Shown here piece by piece: positions 33,968 to 45,369 of a stretch of DNA of 64,000 nucleotides; within the stretch, counting starts at the first letter, position 1; each line of letters opens with the position of its first letter. The position numbers were made by a program, and so were the translations under genes. This stretch comes from Papaver somniferum (taxonomy: Eukaryota > Streptophyta > Magnoliopsida > Ranunculales > Papaveraceae): NCBI RefSeq assembly GCF_003573695.1, contig NC_039368.1, positions 11,471,279 through 11,535,278 on the forward strand, in the 5' to 3' direction. The notes below the pieces were generated by a model. That model was not told the origin of the DNA and searched no databases. It was given only the letters and a program-made list of their open reading frames with translations.

Positions 33968-35560
33968 TATTAAAATATATGGACAAAAATCTAAATAAAT
34001 ATGGTAATAATCCCGTACGATTACATATTTGAAGGTATTGAAGGTACATAGTTTCCACGATTTGCTAAAAACATATCAAAAGACTTTGCTAAGGAAATGT
34101 TTCCGTTTAAATTTGGAATACATAGGATTATGCGCATTTGGAAATAGTGCTGATCATACCGTCGTCAGATTTCATCGATCTGCAGCTCCTCAACACGTGC
34201 ACAGAGTATCTTTAATTTCTTTAATTTTTTTGCATAATCACTTGCTCTTTATAACTTATTGACATGCTGATGTAAATAGTTATCATTGGCTACTAGACAC
34301 TCAAACAATCAAGGAAAACAATGAAGAAGTTTATAGTGGATTACATATACAAGTCTAACTAAGTTACGACATTAAGACATCATAAGAATTAGTCAAAACA
34401 AAACCCTATGAACAAACAAACATTAGTCAAAAGGTAGAAGATATAGAAAATCACGATAAATTATGGTACAGAGGTGCACTGCAATGCTTCCTGGCTATAT
34501 TGAAACTTGGAACCAAGCAAGAAACAACAACCAACACAAGGGAATGGAAATTTTACCAAAAAGAATACTAAAACATAAACCAAGTAGAGAGGGTTGGAAC
34601 TGTAACTAAAATAATTATGTGCTCCATGTTCCACAGAGATGAAGACCTAGAGATAAAATGATTCCTGAGTATGGAACATGACAACATATAGTCGCTCTAA
34701 CCCTTTAAATATAATCACTATATTTGGGCATGATGCAAAACATAAAACCCTTCATATATGGCTTGGAATCTTGGATAGTTTTACAAAACGATAAAAGAAT
34801 TACTAGTTCCAATGGCCAAACACGTCCATAGGGACAATAAAACTCATTTGCACCTAAACCAATAACGGGATCGTTCCAAACTCCGTGGTTAGTAAATCGA
34901 AGAGTATTAAAGTTATATACCGGAAAAAACCCATTTGCCGAAAGATTTTAAAGAGAAACGTGCTGAGATCATGAGGTATAACCGGAAATACCAAAAATAA
35001 ATGAATCTTTCAAGAATTGTGAGGGATCATGAACATCTTCAAAATAAAAACGAAATCAAGAAAACAAATACCAATTATACAAAAAAAGAATAAAGAAAAA
35101 AAAACGATTCAATACCTTGCATGAGTTTACTTTATTAGTATGGGATCACAACTTTAGAAGAACCATTTCAATGCTCATGAGCTTCCGCCGATGCATCATC
35201 CATTGATCAGGTTGATGCAAAAAAAAAAGCAATAGATTAGACAACAACACCGTCAGGAAGAACCCGAAAAATAAAAAGAACTGAACCCTAATAAAAAAAG
35301 AAATAGCATGCAAACGATAGGATCTGCTATTGAATCGAGCACTTTATATATAGTGGACCAAGGAAAGAAATTCCAAAAAACAAACAATATCTTGGAAGTA
35401 ATATTATCTAATATACCAAAATTTACATAATATTCTATAATTTTAGATTTCCAATATATTTTGTTGAGTATCTAATCTTTTTTCTAAATGAACGGAAACG
35501 AAAAATAACAATAGAAATCTATAACTTTAAGAATTTAGTTAGTCCTCATTTATATTTTGA
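33968..35560 (-). other. Unassigned stretch after RPC6, copy A, with a minus-strand promoter-like site
   Basis: I see no intact gene. On the minus strand there is a TATA box (ACTATATATAAAG, about 35339-35351), then a possible leader and an ATG with only 11 codons (35208 on). Further on lies a broken frame near 34910-34700 that reads VYNFNTLRFTNHGVWNDP and GLGANEFYCPYGRVWPLEL with stops around it. It may be an old minus-strand gene whose family I do not recognise. The same stretch recurs at 57184-58758. Confidence 0.3.
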
Positions 35561-37070
35561 TATATTTTTGGCGATAAAAAAAATTGTTAGCATACTCTGC
35601 ACGTCAGAAATAGCTATTATTTTATTTATCTTTGAAATAAATGATATTGAGAAAAATAATATCGAAACTCATTTTGTTATTTTCGCCATAATTTTTATTT
35701 TTTTTGTTGTTGTTGGTGGTGTGGCTTGGCATTGTTGTTTAAATCTTGCTTAGTACTTTTTTCCTTTTAATGATTATATATTTTGATTATTTGACAGGAT
35801 TTGCCAATTTTTTTGCCGCAAGATAAATATACTTTGATCATCGGGTAATCATCTAGGTATTTTTATTTTAAATTTTAATCATTATCTAAATTTGGCGAAT
35901 AGTTTTTGTTTTCATCTCAATTGTAAATATGTAATAAGAATTAGTTTAATTATTGGCTTTGGAATTGTAATTAGGATTAATTTAATTTTAAGAAGTATAA
36001 TCGGACACTGGACATTTGGTTTTTATTCATATGATGATTTTTTCTACTTTATGTGATAAAATCATGATGAACAATATAGTTTGATCGTGATTCATTTATG
36101 ATCGATATAATTTCGTGATGCAATCGTGATGGATATAATATATCATGATGTGATTTTATTTTATTCTTTTGATATTACTAATTTGGTAATTTATAAGATT
36201 TTTTAAGATTTAGTTGTTTTAGGTAATATTTTTCCTTGAATATAATTGGTTGAAAATATATATTGAGAGGAACAAATATTCTCCTTTAATTTTATCGGCC
36301 GAAATTTTAAATGGTGGGGCAGAATCAACTAGAAGCTCCGGTTAACCACAACGCTTAAAAAAATTCAGTTTTATATAGAGAGTTTTTGGCTTCATATTAT
36401 TGGTAATATTCACAAAAAAAAAGAAAAGAAATGACACCCACCTAAACACTGGGTTTTATACCCATAGATCAAGTTAGTGGTGGATCAGTGGGACTAAATT
36501 AAATTGGAAACGTTTTAAGTTCTTTATACAGAATTTTAAGATGGTGGTTTTTTGCTCATGCACACAAGTTCTCCGCAGAAGAAGTACGTCAAGCAAAGTC
36601 TGCAGCCTTGGAAGAGGAATCCTTATCTGTTAGCTTTTGTCCCCCTTTCTCTGGTTTTGGTTAAGGCTTTATATGAAACCCATGAAATGGTATCCGCTCT
36701 GCATTCTATGATGTTGGATGGTATTATTTGGATTCGTAGCCCTATGATGTTTGATAGTATTATTTGGATATGTAGCTGCTTGAAAATATTTTTGTGCATC
36801 TATGTCTACCAAAATAATGTAGATGTCACTGTGGTACAGGAGTAAAGTCGTTGGTGACATTAGTAGCTGTCAAAAACCAGTTTAAATCATTTTGGTGTCG
36901 GCTTTAAGTTTTAAGTTAATAAGGAAAAAAGATTAGGTAGAAGACAGCTAAAGGAGTTTTATCATCATTTAGGGCATAATGCTCAGACAAAAAAGATTAA
37001 AAACTTAAAATAGTAAATAATCGCAAACCCAAAATATAAAAAATCAAAAATGTTGTCCAAATCTCAATTA
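35561..37070. other. AT-rich intergenic DNA, copy A
   Basis: A very AT-rich stretch with an internal near-repeat around GATGTTGGATGG / GATGTTTGATAG (36709-36770). The frame at 36552-36845 (97 codons) has no recognisable domain and is repeated at 59750. I do not call it a gene. Confidence 0.4.
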
Positions 37071-37079
37071 TCCTAGCTT

Positions 37080-37223
37080 CTACGAGTTCTTGTCCTCTTC
37101 CTCTTCTTCTGATTGTTTTTCAGCTGCCAATCTTGCTGCATCTTCTTTTGATTTCTCAAGTGCAGAAATCAAATTCCGGAAGAAAACCTCGGAGTAGTCC
37201 CCTCGATTCACAGTTTTAGGCAT
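37080..37223 (-). CDS. Small acidic, helix-rich ORF or last exon, copy A
   Basis: A 47-codon minus-strand frame from ATG 37223 (MPKTVNRGDYSEVFFRNLIS) to TAG 37080, ending in a run of glutamates. The composition (ALEKSKEDAARLAAEKQ) suggests a charged helix. It remains identical in copy B (60278-60421). The frame stays open a few codons upstream of the ATG, so it may be the final exon of a larger gene. The word ALEKSK also occurs in the unrelated insertion at 38291-38554. The family is unknown. Confidence 0.3.
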   Translation of the reverse strand: MPKTVNRGDYSEVFFRNLISALEKSKEDAARLAAEKQSEEEEEDKNS

Positions 37224-37604
37224 CAAATTATCATCATAACTTGGTTAATGTTCAAAATAATTACAAGATATACGCCAATCTAACAAGGGTACTCAGGGGA
37301 CTTGCAACTGAACGGGTTTTGACGAGTAAAGTAGTTAGTGGGCCTTAACCTTATTAAAAAGTGATAAAAGAAAATCCCAACAGCTTAGTTACGGATATGT
37401 ACATCTCTTAGCCGAACATACCTTCTTTCTCCCACTAGTACTAAAACTAGGGTTTCACCAAAATTAATTTAACAGCAATAGTGATCAAAGATACTTACCA
37501 AAACCGTGATATTGATACCGGCAACGGTGATTATGAACAAGAACACAAGTCTTTAAGTGATTTCTTTTTCCCTTCTTAAAACCTTTTTTTTTAAGAGATG
37601 TTGA

Positions 37605-39108
37605 AGGTGTTCCTTACCTAATTTGCCACCCTTTAACCGGAGAATCTATCTTACTTCCATACTGTAATTGAATTCAAGTACAATTCAAGCACAAGGCTAA
37701 TTTCATATGGATGTTTAGCAAGTGGATTTGGCTATTGTCCTTTAACCAGTGATTACAAGGTTGTTGCAGTATATTATTGTCAGAGACTCAGAGAGAACAT
37801 AAGGGACATGTTCATGTGTATACTGTTGGTGGTCATGAGTGGAGATTTATCGAGCATCATACGTTTGATTATTTTATAGGTACCTATGCAAATGGAGCAA
37901 TTTACTGGTTGCACCAAAGTTGTCAAGAATGTGAGGTTGTATCCTTTGATTTGGAAGGTGAGAAGTTCCATTCGATTTTTTTTTTACTAGGTCCGAATGG
38001 TTTATTAAACCAAAAAAACGTAATTACAAGAATTACATAATGGGAGGCACAAGGCTTCCCCACTCCCATAAACCAAAGAGGAAAAGATATAACATGAAAA
38101 AAATTAACAAAATTAAGCTCTTAAAAACAAAAACTAACAAAAAAAATAAAATAAAAGGAATTTCAACTTCCTTTGTTCTTATTTTTCTTCTTTGGAGTCT
38201 TCATTCTTCTTGATTGATTTTTTATTTCCTTGAAATACTCCCTTCGAAACGATAAGTTATTCAAGAACTTTTGTTGAATATCAGATTTTGTTATTGTGCA
38301 AAGAACCTCATACTCCTCTGTAGTGAGCTTGTGCTTGTTCTTATGATCTTCACTTTCGGCTTGTGCTTCTGTCTTAAAGCGGTTGGAGAAGAACCCTTAG
38401 CTACATTAAGAGCCTGCCTAGCTCTTTCCAAATCATCAGCTGCCTTTGGAAGAGCAGCTTCAGAAATTGCTACCTCCTCATCTAGCTGTTTGGATTTCTC
38501 CAAAGCAGCACGAACCTCGTCACTAATTATTGGGCTGTTCCAAGCCTGAATCAAAAACCAAATCCATATTTGGCCCAGACTCTGGCTTAGACTTTGAAAC
38601 GGATTCCAAATGTTTAATCCCGGACTGGGAGTGCACGGACGTAACTACATGATCTGTATGAGCCTATTTACTCAACACGGAACTGCTCTCCGGCTTTTTC
38701 ACGGGACTGCTCTCCATATTTACACGCTGGGTCACAGACTGTTGCTTGTTCACGGGCTTTGTCTTGGAGATGGACGTTACCAAATCAGAGCTTATGAAGT
38801 GTTTGAATGCGAAAATGGTTCTCAACGTTCTTCTTGGAGGGAATAATAATTTTGTATCTGGCATATACAAACTATACAGTTTTTGAGGCTGACAACACGG
38901 TGTACAAAAAAGACATTATTAATGCTGATGGTTCTAGTTACGCCACGAAAGAGTGTAATCTGAAACAAAACGACCACAATGGAAGTTCGCCATGTTGGAT
39001 CAAGGAGTTTAGTATACAGCAAGAGGACGATAATTCATATACTGAGCCATTCACCATCAGAAGGAACATTGAAGTACTATTGTGGTCCAACCGCTGCTTT
39101 CCTGGCAA
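37605..39108 (+). pseudogene. F-box-associated (FBA) gene remnant, copy A
   Basis: Homologous to the FBA part of the F-box genes at 43874 and 46168. Readable pieces include CHPLTGESILLPYCN (about 37625), GHVHVYTVGGHEWRF and GAIYWLHQSCQECEVVSFDL (37801-37972), and after an 860-bp insertion DGSSYATKECNLKQND and SPCWIKEFSIQQEDDNSY (38925-39105). The F-box itself is absent, the frame changes several times, and the C-terminus is replaced by hAT-like sequence at about 39107. It is a dead relic. Confidence 0.8.
37975..38832 (-). mobile_element. Retroposed insertion in the F-box relic, copy A
   Basis: The F-box relic is interrupted at CATTCGA and resumes near CTTGGAGGGAATAAT. The insert starts on the plus strand with a T-run, so it ends in poly(A) on the minus strand. 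It holds a minus-strand 87-codon frame (38554-38291) rich in Ala, Glu and Lys (DEVRAALEKSK, AADDLERARQALNVAKG). This looks like a LINE-derived or processed-gene copy. I found no clean target duplication, and about 60 bp of the F-box gene are also missing at the site. Confidence 0.55.
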
Positions 39109-40106
39109 CGGAAGGACGGTTGCGGATTAGGATCACCCGCAACCAAACCGTCAAGGTTGTGGATTTGGAAAATTGAACCGTGACCAGCCCAATCACCCGC
39201 GGATTTGATCTCTGCGGATCAGCAGATTGTACGAGCCCGGATGCGGATTAACCGCGGATTTAGTAAAAAAAAGAAGTAAAACAAACAAAAATACAAGTAT
39301 AAAAACCAGAATTTAATACAGACGACTCTTAATACAAAAGAGTAATAATTTTAATGGAGCACCTCCATTCATGTCCTTGTTGCTGTAGCGTTTGCACATC
39401 GATGACCAGTCGACGCTCTATCAAGTCTGTTTGGTTTGACCTCTACCTCATCCAACCATGGTATTGGTTGAGGTTTTGGAATCATTGTGTCCTAGCAATT
39501 TATGCAATATCAAGGAAGCACCATAATGATAAACTTACCGAAACAGAAATAAAGAGCATAGAACACAAGAATTGAACTGCAGAATGTAGGATAACCAGAT
39601 TCTAGGGTAAAAACCGAAATTGTCTGCCAAGTTTGTTTCACTGTTCGGTTATCGTTGCCAGGTCAGTTTAGTTATACTCTTTCTCTTACTTCATGGTCGT
39701 TGCTTACAAAATGTATAAGAAAGTTCATGAGGTAGGTTAGATTTTGCTAGCATGTAAGTTCTGTGTACTGTTTTTTTTTAATGGTATGACCTTGTGTTGT
39801 TCGTATGTGCTTTCTCCATACTTTCGAAACTAAGTACCCTTCTTTACTACTTTTTACCTTTGTGTTATATAGGATTTTCTTATTTGTATCCTAGATACTT
39901 TTTTGTTTTTTGAAATTTTTTCGATACCCTACGGTGCGGATAAATCCGCGGATTTACAAAACCAACCGCAACCAAACCGCTAAACCTTGCGGATTTGAAA
40001 ATTCACCCATGACCGGTCCATAAACTCTTACGGATTGGTTTTCACCCGCAATTTTTCGGACGGTTGCGGATGAAATCCGCGGTTCCGGATTGTATGCACA
40101 CCCCTA
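39107..40106. mobile_element. hAT-like MITE or element end, copy A
   Basis: It contains repeated CGGTTGCGGAT and CCGCGGAT words near both sides (39115-39260 and 39935-40090), and the right end is TATGCACACCCCTA (40093-40106), a typical plant hAT-type terminus. The left terminus is not clear. There is no transposase. The frame at 39354-39575 is not convincing. Confidence 0.45.
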
Positions 40107-40144
40107 CCGACGCTGATTCTCGCGTCTCCTCCATGTATAGCAAC
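40107..40144 (+). promoter_or_regulatory. F-box promoter relic between two hAT-like ends, copy A
   Basis: The 38 bp contain CGCGTCTCCTCCATGTATAG, close to the promoter of the F-box gene at 46168 (TCGTCTCTCCATATATAG at 46091-46108). It is framed by TATGCACACCCCTA and its inverted copy TAGGGGTGTGCATA (40145-40158). The TATA box is damaged (TGTATAG). Confidence 0.4.
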
Positions 40145-40158
40145 TAGGGGTGTGCATA

Positions 40159-40929
40159 TATCATCGTTATAAATCTAAATCCATTTGAGAGCAGGAATTC
40201 AGAGTTTTCACACCGGTAACTTTGATGATGGAGTTTCAGAGAATAATTATGGTAAGTCTTATCCGCTTCCTAGCTTGGACTGGTGAAATTCATGGCAGAA
40301 CTATGTGGATTTCAATTTTTTCTTGTTTAGTAATTTTAGATTAATGTAATAAAAATTGAATCTGTTCAGAGAAGTTTAGAATTAGGGTTTGATAGAAATT
40401 TAATTCTGAACTTTTTTTCCGTAAAATAGTTTCAAGAAAAAATGGTAAGATTTCAATATTTGTGATCAAGAGAAGGTACTAGTTTATTTAAATAAGGAGA
40501 AATAATGAAGAACACATAAATCACAAGAAATCATATGTTTATGTTATGTTGATTCATGATTGAATCTTGAATTATGTACGAAGGTGGACGAAAATTAACT
40601 GAAGATGGAAGTATTAGTCTATGTGTTGAGTTTTGATTTCACAAAATTTGTCAAAAAGACCAAAAGCAAGAATTTCTGGGTGAAATAGATTTCTAGGTTT
40701 AGATACTGTTTATATAGCCAAAAATCAGAAATATACTGTTTAAATAACCAATTTGGTTATTTCACCCAGAATATTTTTTATGAATTAATTGGAACAGACC
40801 AATATGTCCCTATCTTCTTCAAATGTTTATTGGGTTGGAGAAGAACAAAGTAATCTGCAAAAAAACATAGTACAACAACAAAAAAAAAGTACAACATAAT
40901 TAATTGCTCTGTCTTACGAATTAATTGCA
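40159..40929. other. AT-rich spacer leading into a repetitive block
   Basis: No gene is seen. 40690-40780 holds a partial inverted arrangement (TATATAGCCAAAAATC and TTTGGTTATTTCACCCAG) that resembles, in reverse, sequence at 43195-43245. It may mark the left edge of a repeat element running to about 43245. The match to copy B ends here only because the window ends. Confidence 0.35.
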
Positions 40930-41065
40930 AGCAAAACAGAGTACGTAAAACAAAGCAAAAAACAGAGTACGTAAAACAGAGCTTGTACAGCAAAACAGAG
41001 CACGTAAAACAGAGCTTGTACAGTAAAAAACAGAGTACGTAAAACAGAGCTTGTACAACATTCAA
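40930..41065 (+). repeat. Tandem repeat of about 33 bp
   Basis: About three to four imperfect units built from AACAGAGTACGTAAAACAGA and GCTTGTACAG. They generate Cys/Leu/Phe-rich frames on the minus strand that I reject as genes. Confidence 0.75.
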
Positions 41066-41685
41066 CCACTGTAACTGCAAAATCCTTCCAGCTTCCCTGT
41101 AAGCAGTTACAAGACCACCTGCAGTTCACTACCTTCTCTGCCAGGCCAAGTGCTATAGCAATAACTCCACTGCCATAGTTTAATAACTTCAATCCATTGC
41201 AGATCCTTTATCTCTACCTCATGCCAACCACAACTGCCATCACCTGCACATCTGTAATGTCATCTCCTGCATTCATTCCATTGCAATACCAACCAGTCCA
41301 CCTGACACTTCACTAGAACCAGTTTCTCCGTCATCAAAACAATACCACCAGTACCCATTAGCTCCATTACTGCCACCAGATCCAACAACTGCAGCTGCAA
41401 CCAAACTCCAGTAAAAGCACCTCCAAGCCATTACATTTAACCGCAACGACATCAGTTTCATATCCTCGACATCACAACAATCTCATTTCAGCATCACCCC
41501 TGCAACTACTTCATAACCAGCTACAGCTCGTTCATAACTTCAACACAATCCCACGCCAAGGCATAGCCTGTAATTCTACCAGTTGCACACATCTCAGCAT
41601 TTTATTTCAAATCCAGCAATAGTTGCTTCTAACTCAAATTCATCATAATCCTCACGGAAACAACACATATATCAACAATTACATT
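41066..41685. other. Repeat-flanking DNA without a clear gene
   Basis: Rich in CCA and CAAC triplets. The minus-strand frames (such as 41273-41461) have no domain. It looks like part of the same repeat element as the arrays on either side. Confidence 0.35.
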
Positions 41686-42560
41686 AGATGAAACCATTTT
41701 CATCCTACTTTAATCATGGGCGAAACCAAATTCCACCAAACAAAAACACAGTATGAAACCAGTTTCATCTGAGTTTAAAACTGAGTGAAACTAAACTCAA
41801 CCCGATCTAACACACAATGAAACTAGTTTCATCCTATATTAGACATAGGTGAAGCTAAATTCAAGCCAACATAACATTATATGAAACTATTATCATCCTA
41901 GTTTAAACATGGGTGAAACCAAATTCAATCCACTGTTGAATTAGATGAAACTGGTTTCATCCTAGTTCAAACATGGATGAAAACAAAATTCTATTCAATC
42001 TAAGAAAGGATGAAATTGGTTTCCTCCTATTTTAAGCTTGTACGGAAACAAATTTCAATTTAACTCAATTTAAAACGGGATGAAACCAGTTTCATCCTAG
42101 TGTAAATGTGGATGGAACCAAATTCAGTTTCATCCTAATCATTAGAATGAAACCCAGTTTAGTATAGGATGAAATTGGTTTCATCCTTGTTTACAATGAG
42201 TGATACCTAATTCAAAAATCATAGATTCATCCTACCTATAAATGAAACCGGTTTCATCATAGTTTAAAATGGGTGAAAGCAAATTCAACCCAATTTTAGT
42301 ATAAGATGAAACCAGTTGCATGGTAGTTTAAAGTGGGTGAAACCAAATTCAACAATTTCAACTCCATCCAAAACAGGATGAAACCAATTTCATCCAAACC
42401 AAATTCAATCAATTTCAGACTAGATTTTACATAAGCTTAACCTAGATGAAACTAGTTACATACAAACAAAATTCAATGAATTTTAAACTGGATTTTACAA
42501 AACTTAAACCAAGATGAAACCAGTTTAATCCAAACCATTTTCAATCATATTTTAAGCTAG
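41686..42560. repeat. Degenerate satellite-like array of palindromic GATGAAAC units
   Basis: Roughly a dozen or more diverged units, mostly spaced 55-75 bp, each with an imperfect palindrome of the form GATGAAACCAGTTTCATC, followed by text like CTAGTTTAAACATGGGTGAA and ACCAAATTCAA. Good examples lie at about 41756, 41818, 41946, 42079, 42172, 42246 and 42380. It has no coding capacity. Confidence 0.8.
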
Positions 42561-43260
42561 ATTTACACAAGAAGAAAAAAACATAATGAAATTTCACTCA
42601 TAAAAATGATTCATTTCAGAAAATTAAGGTAGTTAACATCAATTCGTGTGAAATTGATGAGTTCTGATAATAAAATCATGAAAAAGAATTAGGATCGAGA
42701 AACTCACCAGTGAAATTGATGGAAGAGAAAACCCTAAGTTTTGAATGAATTTGAGAACTCTCAATTTAATTAGGGTTCTCGGTGTTTTGTGGTGGTGGTG
42801 ATATCAATGTTGACGATGATGTTGATGTTTGCGGTGGTGGAGGAAGGTGTTGGTGTTGGTTGTAGTTGTTGCAGATGCTGATGGTGGTGGTTGTAGTATT
42901 GTCGATGGTTGAGGTGGTGGAGGAAGGTGGTGGTGTTGGTTGTAGTTGTTGTAGATGATGATGGTGGTGGTTGTAGTTATTGTCGATGGTGGTGCTGATA
43001 GATCTGCTTATAGTTGATGATGGTGGTGGTTGAGAAAGAGAAGATCGAGAGCAGAAGAAGAAAGTAATGGAAACGGTGGAGAATTGAGAGATGGAGATCG
43101 ATATTATCTAGTGAGGAAGAAGAAAGGTAAGGGTAATTGAGTCAGTTTCAATTAAAAAGTTTCACTGTCCATTTGACCCATACGAAATCTCTACCGTCCA
43201 TTTGGTCCAGAAAACACACTTTTTTGGCTATATAGCCCATTTTATGTTTTAATTTTTAAA
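42561..43260. repeat. GGTGGT/GTTGTT low-complexity block and repeat edge
   Basis: 42780-43040 is a long run of imperfect GGTGGTGG, GTTGTAGTTG and GATGATG words, itself duplicated (42835-42900 resembles 42911-42970). 43140-43245 ends GGCTATATAGCCCATTTTATG and may be the right edge of the same element that begins near 40690. No gene is supported. Confidence 0.5.
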
Positions 43261-43780
43261 ATGCAAGTACTTATAATACATCCATAGCTTTACAATGGGT
43301 TATGGCTAATTCAGGAATCCAACTGCAAACCAAAGGTTGGAGATGATATAGACCTGCGGAGTATTAGAGAAACAAGTATTAGCATGATGAGGAAGTATCA
43401 GTGAGTCAAAAACGCGTAATCAACATCACTGAAACAAAAAGTCAGTCGATGGTTATCAAATTGGTGGTGTTATAGTTGCCGTAGAAGGGTGTATGATCAC
43501 TTAAAAGAAGAACAAGAAAAAAGAAACGAAGTCTTTCTTTTTTTCTAGCAGTACTAAACAAGATATAATGACAAAATGAAAGGATCTATTTTGAACACTC
43601 GAACTTCGCCAGCTATAATTTTTAGAAAACCTAAATTAAATAGTATCCAATGGTTGGTCATATAATCCTAGGGCTTATATGCTGTTTGTTTATTGAGCAG
43701 TCCCGCGCAGCTGCTCAATCTCATAATGTCGGTTTTCTTTTTTCTCTCCTCAACCAAGTTAACTAAGAAATAAGTATATA
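43261..43780. other. Spacer upstream of an F-box relic
   Basis: AT-rich, with no recognisable gene and no clear promoter. It contains a near-palindrome GAGCAGTCCCGCGCAGCTGCTC at 43695-43716. The F-box-coding start expected by comparison with 46168 is absent, so this sequence replaced it. Confidence 0.4.
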
Positions 43781-43782
43781 CT

Positions 43783-44929
43783 TTTCTATGAAGATGAGTA
43801 TGATCATTATGATCATGAAAAATTAAACTATTACTACACCGACAAGACACTTTCGATATACAACACGATATATATGTTACGAAATCCTATACCTATCTTA
43901 TCAGGGATGGTATCATGGTCGGTTCTTGCAATGGTTTGGCTTATTTTAGGAAATATAAAAAAAGGTCCCTTTCTAATCTGCAACCCGTTAACAGGAGAAT
44001 CTATTTTAATTCCGTACTTTAATTACTCTGGATTGGATCGGAAAGTGTCAAGCATAGGGCGTTTCAGTAGTTTAGCAAGTGGGTTTGGCTATTGTCCTTC
44101 AACTAAAAAGTACAAGGTTATTATGATACATTATTCTGATCAAATGGTGGCACATAAGGGGCGTGTTCAAGTATATACTGTTGGCGGTGAGTGGAGACAC
44201 ATTGGATTTATTGACCGTTACGAATTTAAATCATCAGGTATCCATGTAAATGGAGCACTGTACTGGTTGCACAAAAATGATTATAAATTACAAGAATGTG
44301 AGATTGTGGCCTTTGATTTGGAAGCTGGGAAGTTCCATTCAATCCCTGTGCCACCTTACGAACATTTTGAGGACTACGAAAGGAGCCGTTTCTGTCCAAT
44401 TAAGTTACTTGGTGGGACTAATAATTATTACTTTGCATATACTTCTACAAATTCTCGCACAGACATATGGGTATACAAGAGAAACAATATTAACAGTGGC
44501 GGTAGTAGTTACACCACAAAAGAGCAGTGTAAGCTGAAACCAAGCGACCACAAAGAAAGTTCATCATGTTGGATTAAGGAGTTTAGTATAGAGCACAAGG
44601 CAGATAATTTATATTATGAATTTGAGCCGTTCGCAGTCACAAGGAACAATGAAGTGCTAATGTGGTACAACCGTCACATACCTTTTCGCACAAGATTATG
44701 TTGTTATGACCCTAAAACTTTAACCCTAAACAAACTTTGGGATGACAATGCTAAGGGTATGGTATACGTTGAGGCAATTCCTCACACGCATAGCCTTGTT
44801 TCATTGAAAGAATTGGGAGAGACTGGTGTTAGTTACTTGAAAGATTTAGAGAAACATGTGTTAATAGATTTGGTAGATGTGGATCTAATGTTACAAGGAG
44901 ATACACAAATACCTACAGCCGAAGACTGA
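43783..44929 (+). pseudogene. FBA gene lacking its F-box, with a 5' frameshift
   Basis: An open frame runs from 43874 to 44929 (351 codons) and carries a long FBA-type region: FLICNPLTGESILIPYFN, ASGFGYCPSTKKYKVI, GRVQVYTVGGEWRHIG, GALYWLHKND, ECEIVAFDLEAGKFHSI, SCWIKEFSIEHK, NEVLMWYNR and LVSLKELGE. In F-box proteins this domain binds the substrate of SCF ubiquitin ligases. The F-box that would bind SKP1 is missing. Comparison with 46485 on shows that the first 33 or so residues of the open frame are out of register: MVGSCNGLAYF lies in another frame and joins only through a one-base change in the A-run near 43961-43967. Homology also extends upstream to about 43783. It may be a substrate-domain-only protein, but it is probably a pseudogene. 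Confidence 0.7.
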
Positions 44930-45365
44930 AAGACAAAGAAGATTTTGGTCACAACTAATGTTACAAGCCACAGAACCATCCAAAGAAGCTAAAAGATTGA
45001 AAGAATTGTTTAATCATCCAAAACAAGTAAGATCATTACTGCTTTTGTTTGTGCGTTCTTGACAATTGATTAGTTTAGGTGCTTGCTTTCATTTAATTAA
45101 TTATATTTGCAGTGATCACAATGTTTGAATATCCTATGATCCAGTGTCAGTATCTACTAGTTATCTAACTTAAAAAAAGTCAGGCTAATTCAAATGTGAC
45201 TATATTCTTAAGTATGAATTTGAACCTCGATTACCAGAATTATTCTTGCACAAAACGGGCTTTAAATGTGTGATTTTCTTTTATTTGATGAACACAACTT
45301 GTACCCTGGAGACTAAGGGTTGTACACTACAGAACCTGTAAGCTCTCTCTTTCTATCTTCTACCT
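44930..45365. other. 3' flank of the FBA relic
   Basis: 44930-45030 continues homology to the end of the F-box gene at 46168-48358 (words such as AAGAAGCTAAAAGATTGA). The rest is AT-rich with no gene seen. Confidence 0.4.
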
Positions 45366-45369
45366 CATT

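Noticed and set aside
36552..36845. 97-codon ORF conserved in both copies
   Set aside because: No domain, AT-rich composition; conservation is explained by the recent duplication.
39354..39575. 73-codon ORF in the hAT-like region
   Set aside because: No recognisable domain and it lies inside repetitive sequence.
40778..41192. Cys/Leu/Phe-rich minus-strand ORFs resembling membrane proteins
   Set aside because: They are read from the 33-bp tandem repeat and change frame with each unit.
41686..42560. Array of repeats considered as a CRISPR-like array
   Set aside because: Plant DNA, diverged units, irregular spacing and no cas genes; it is a satellite-like array.
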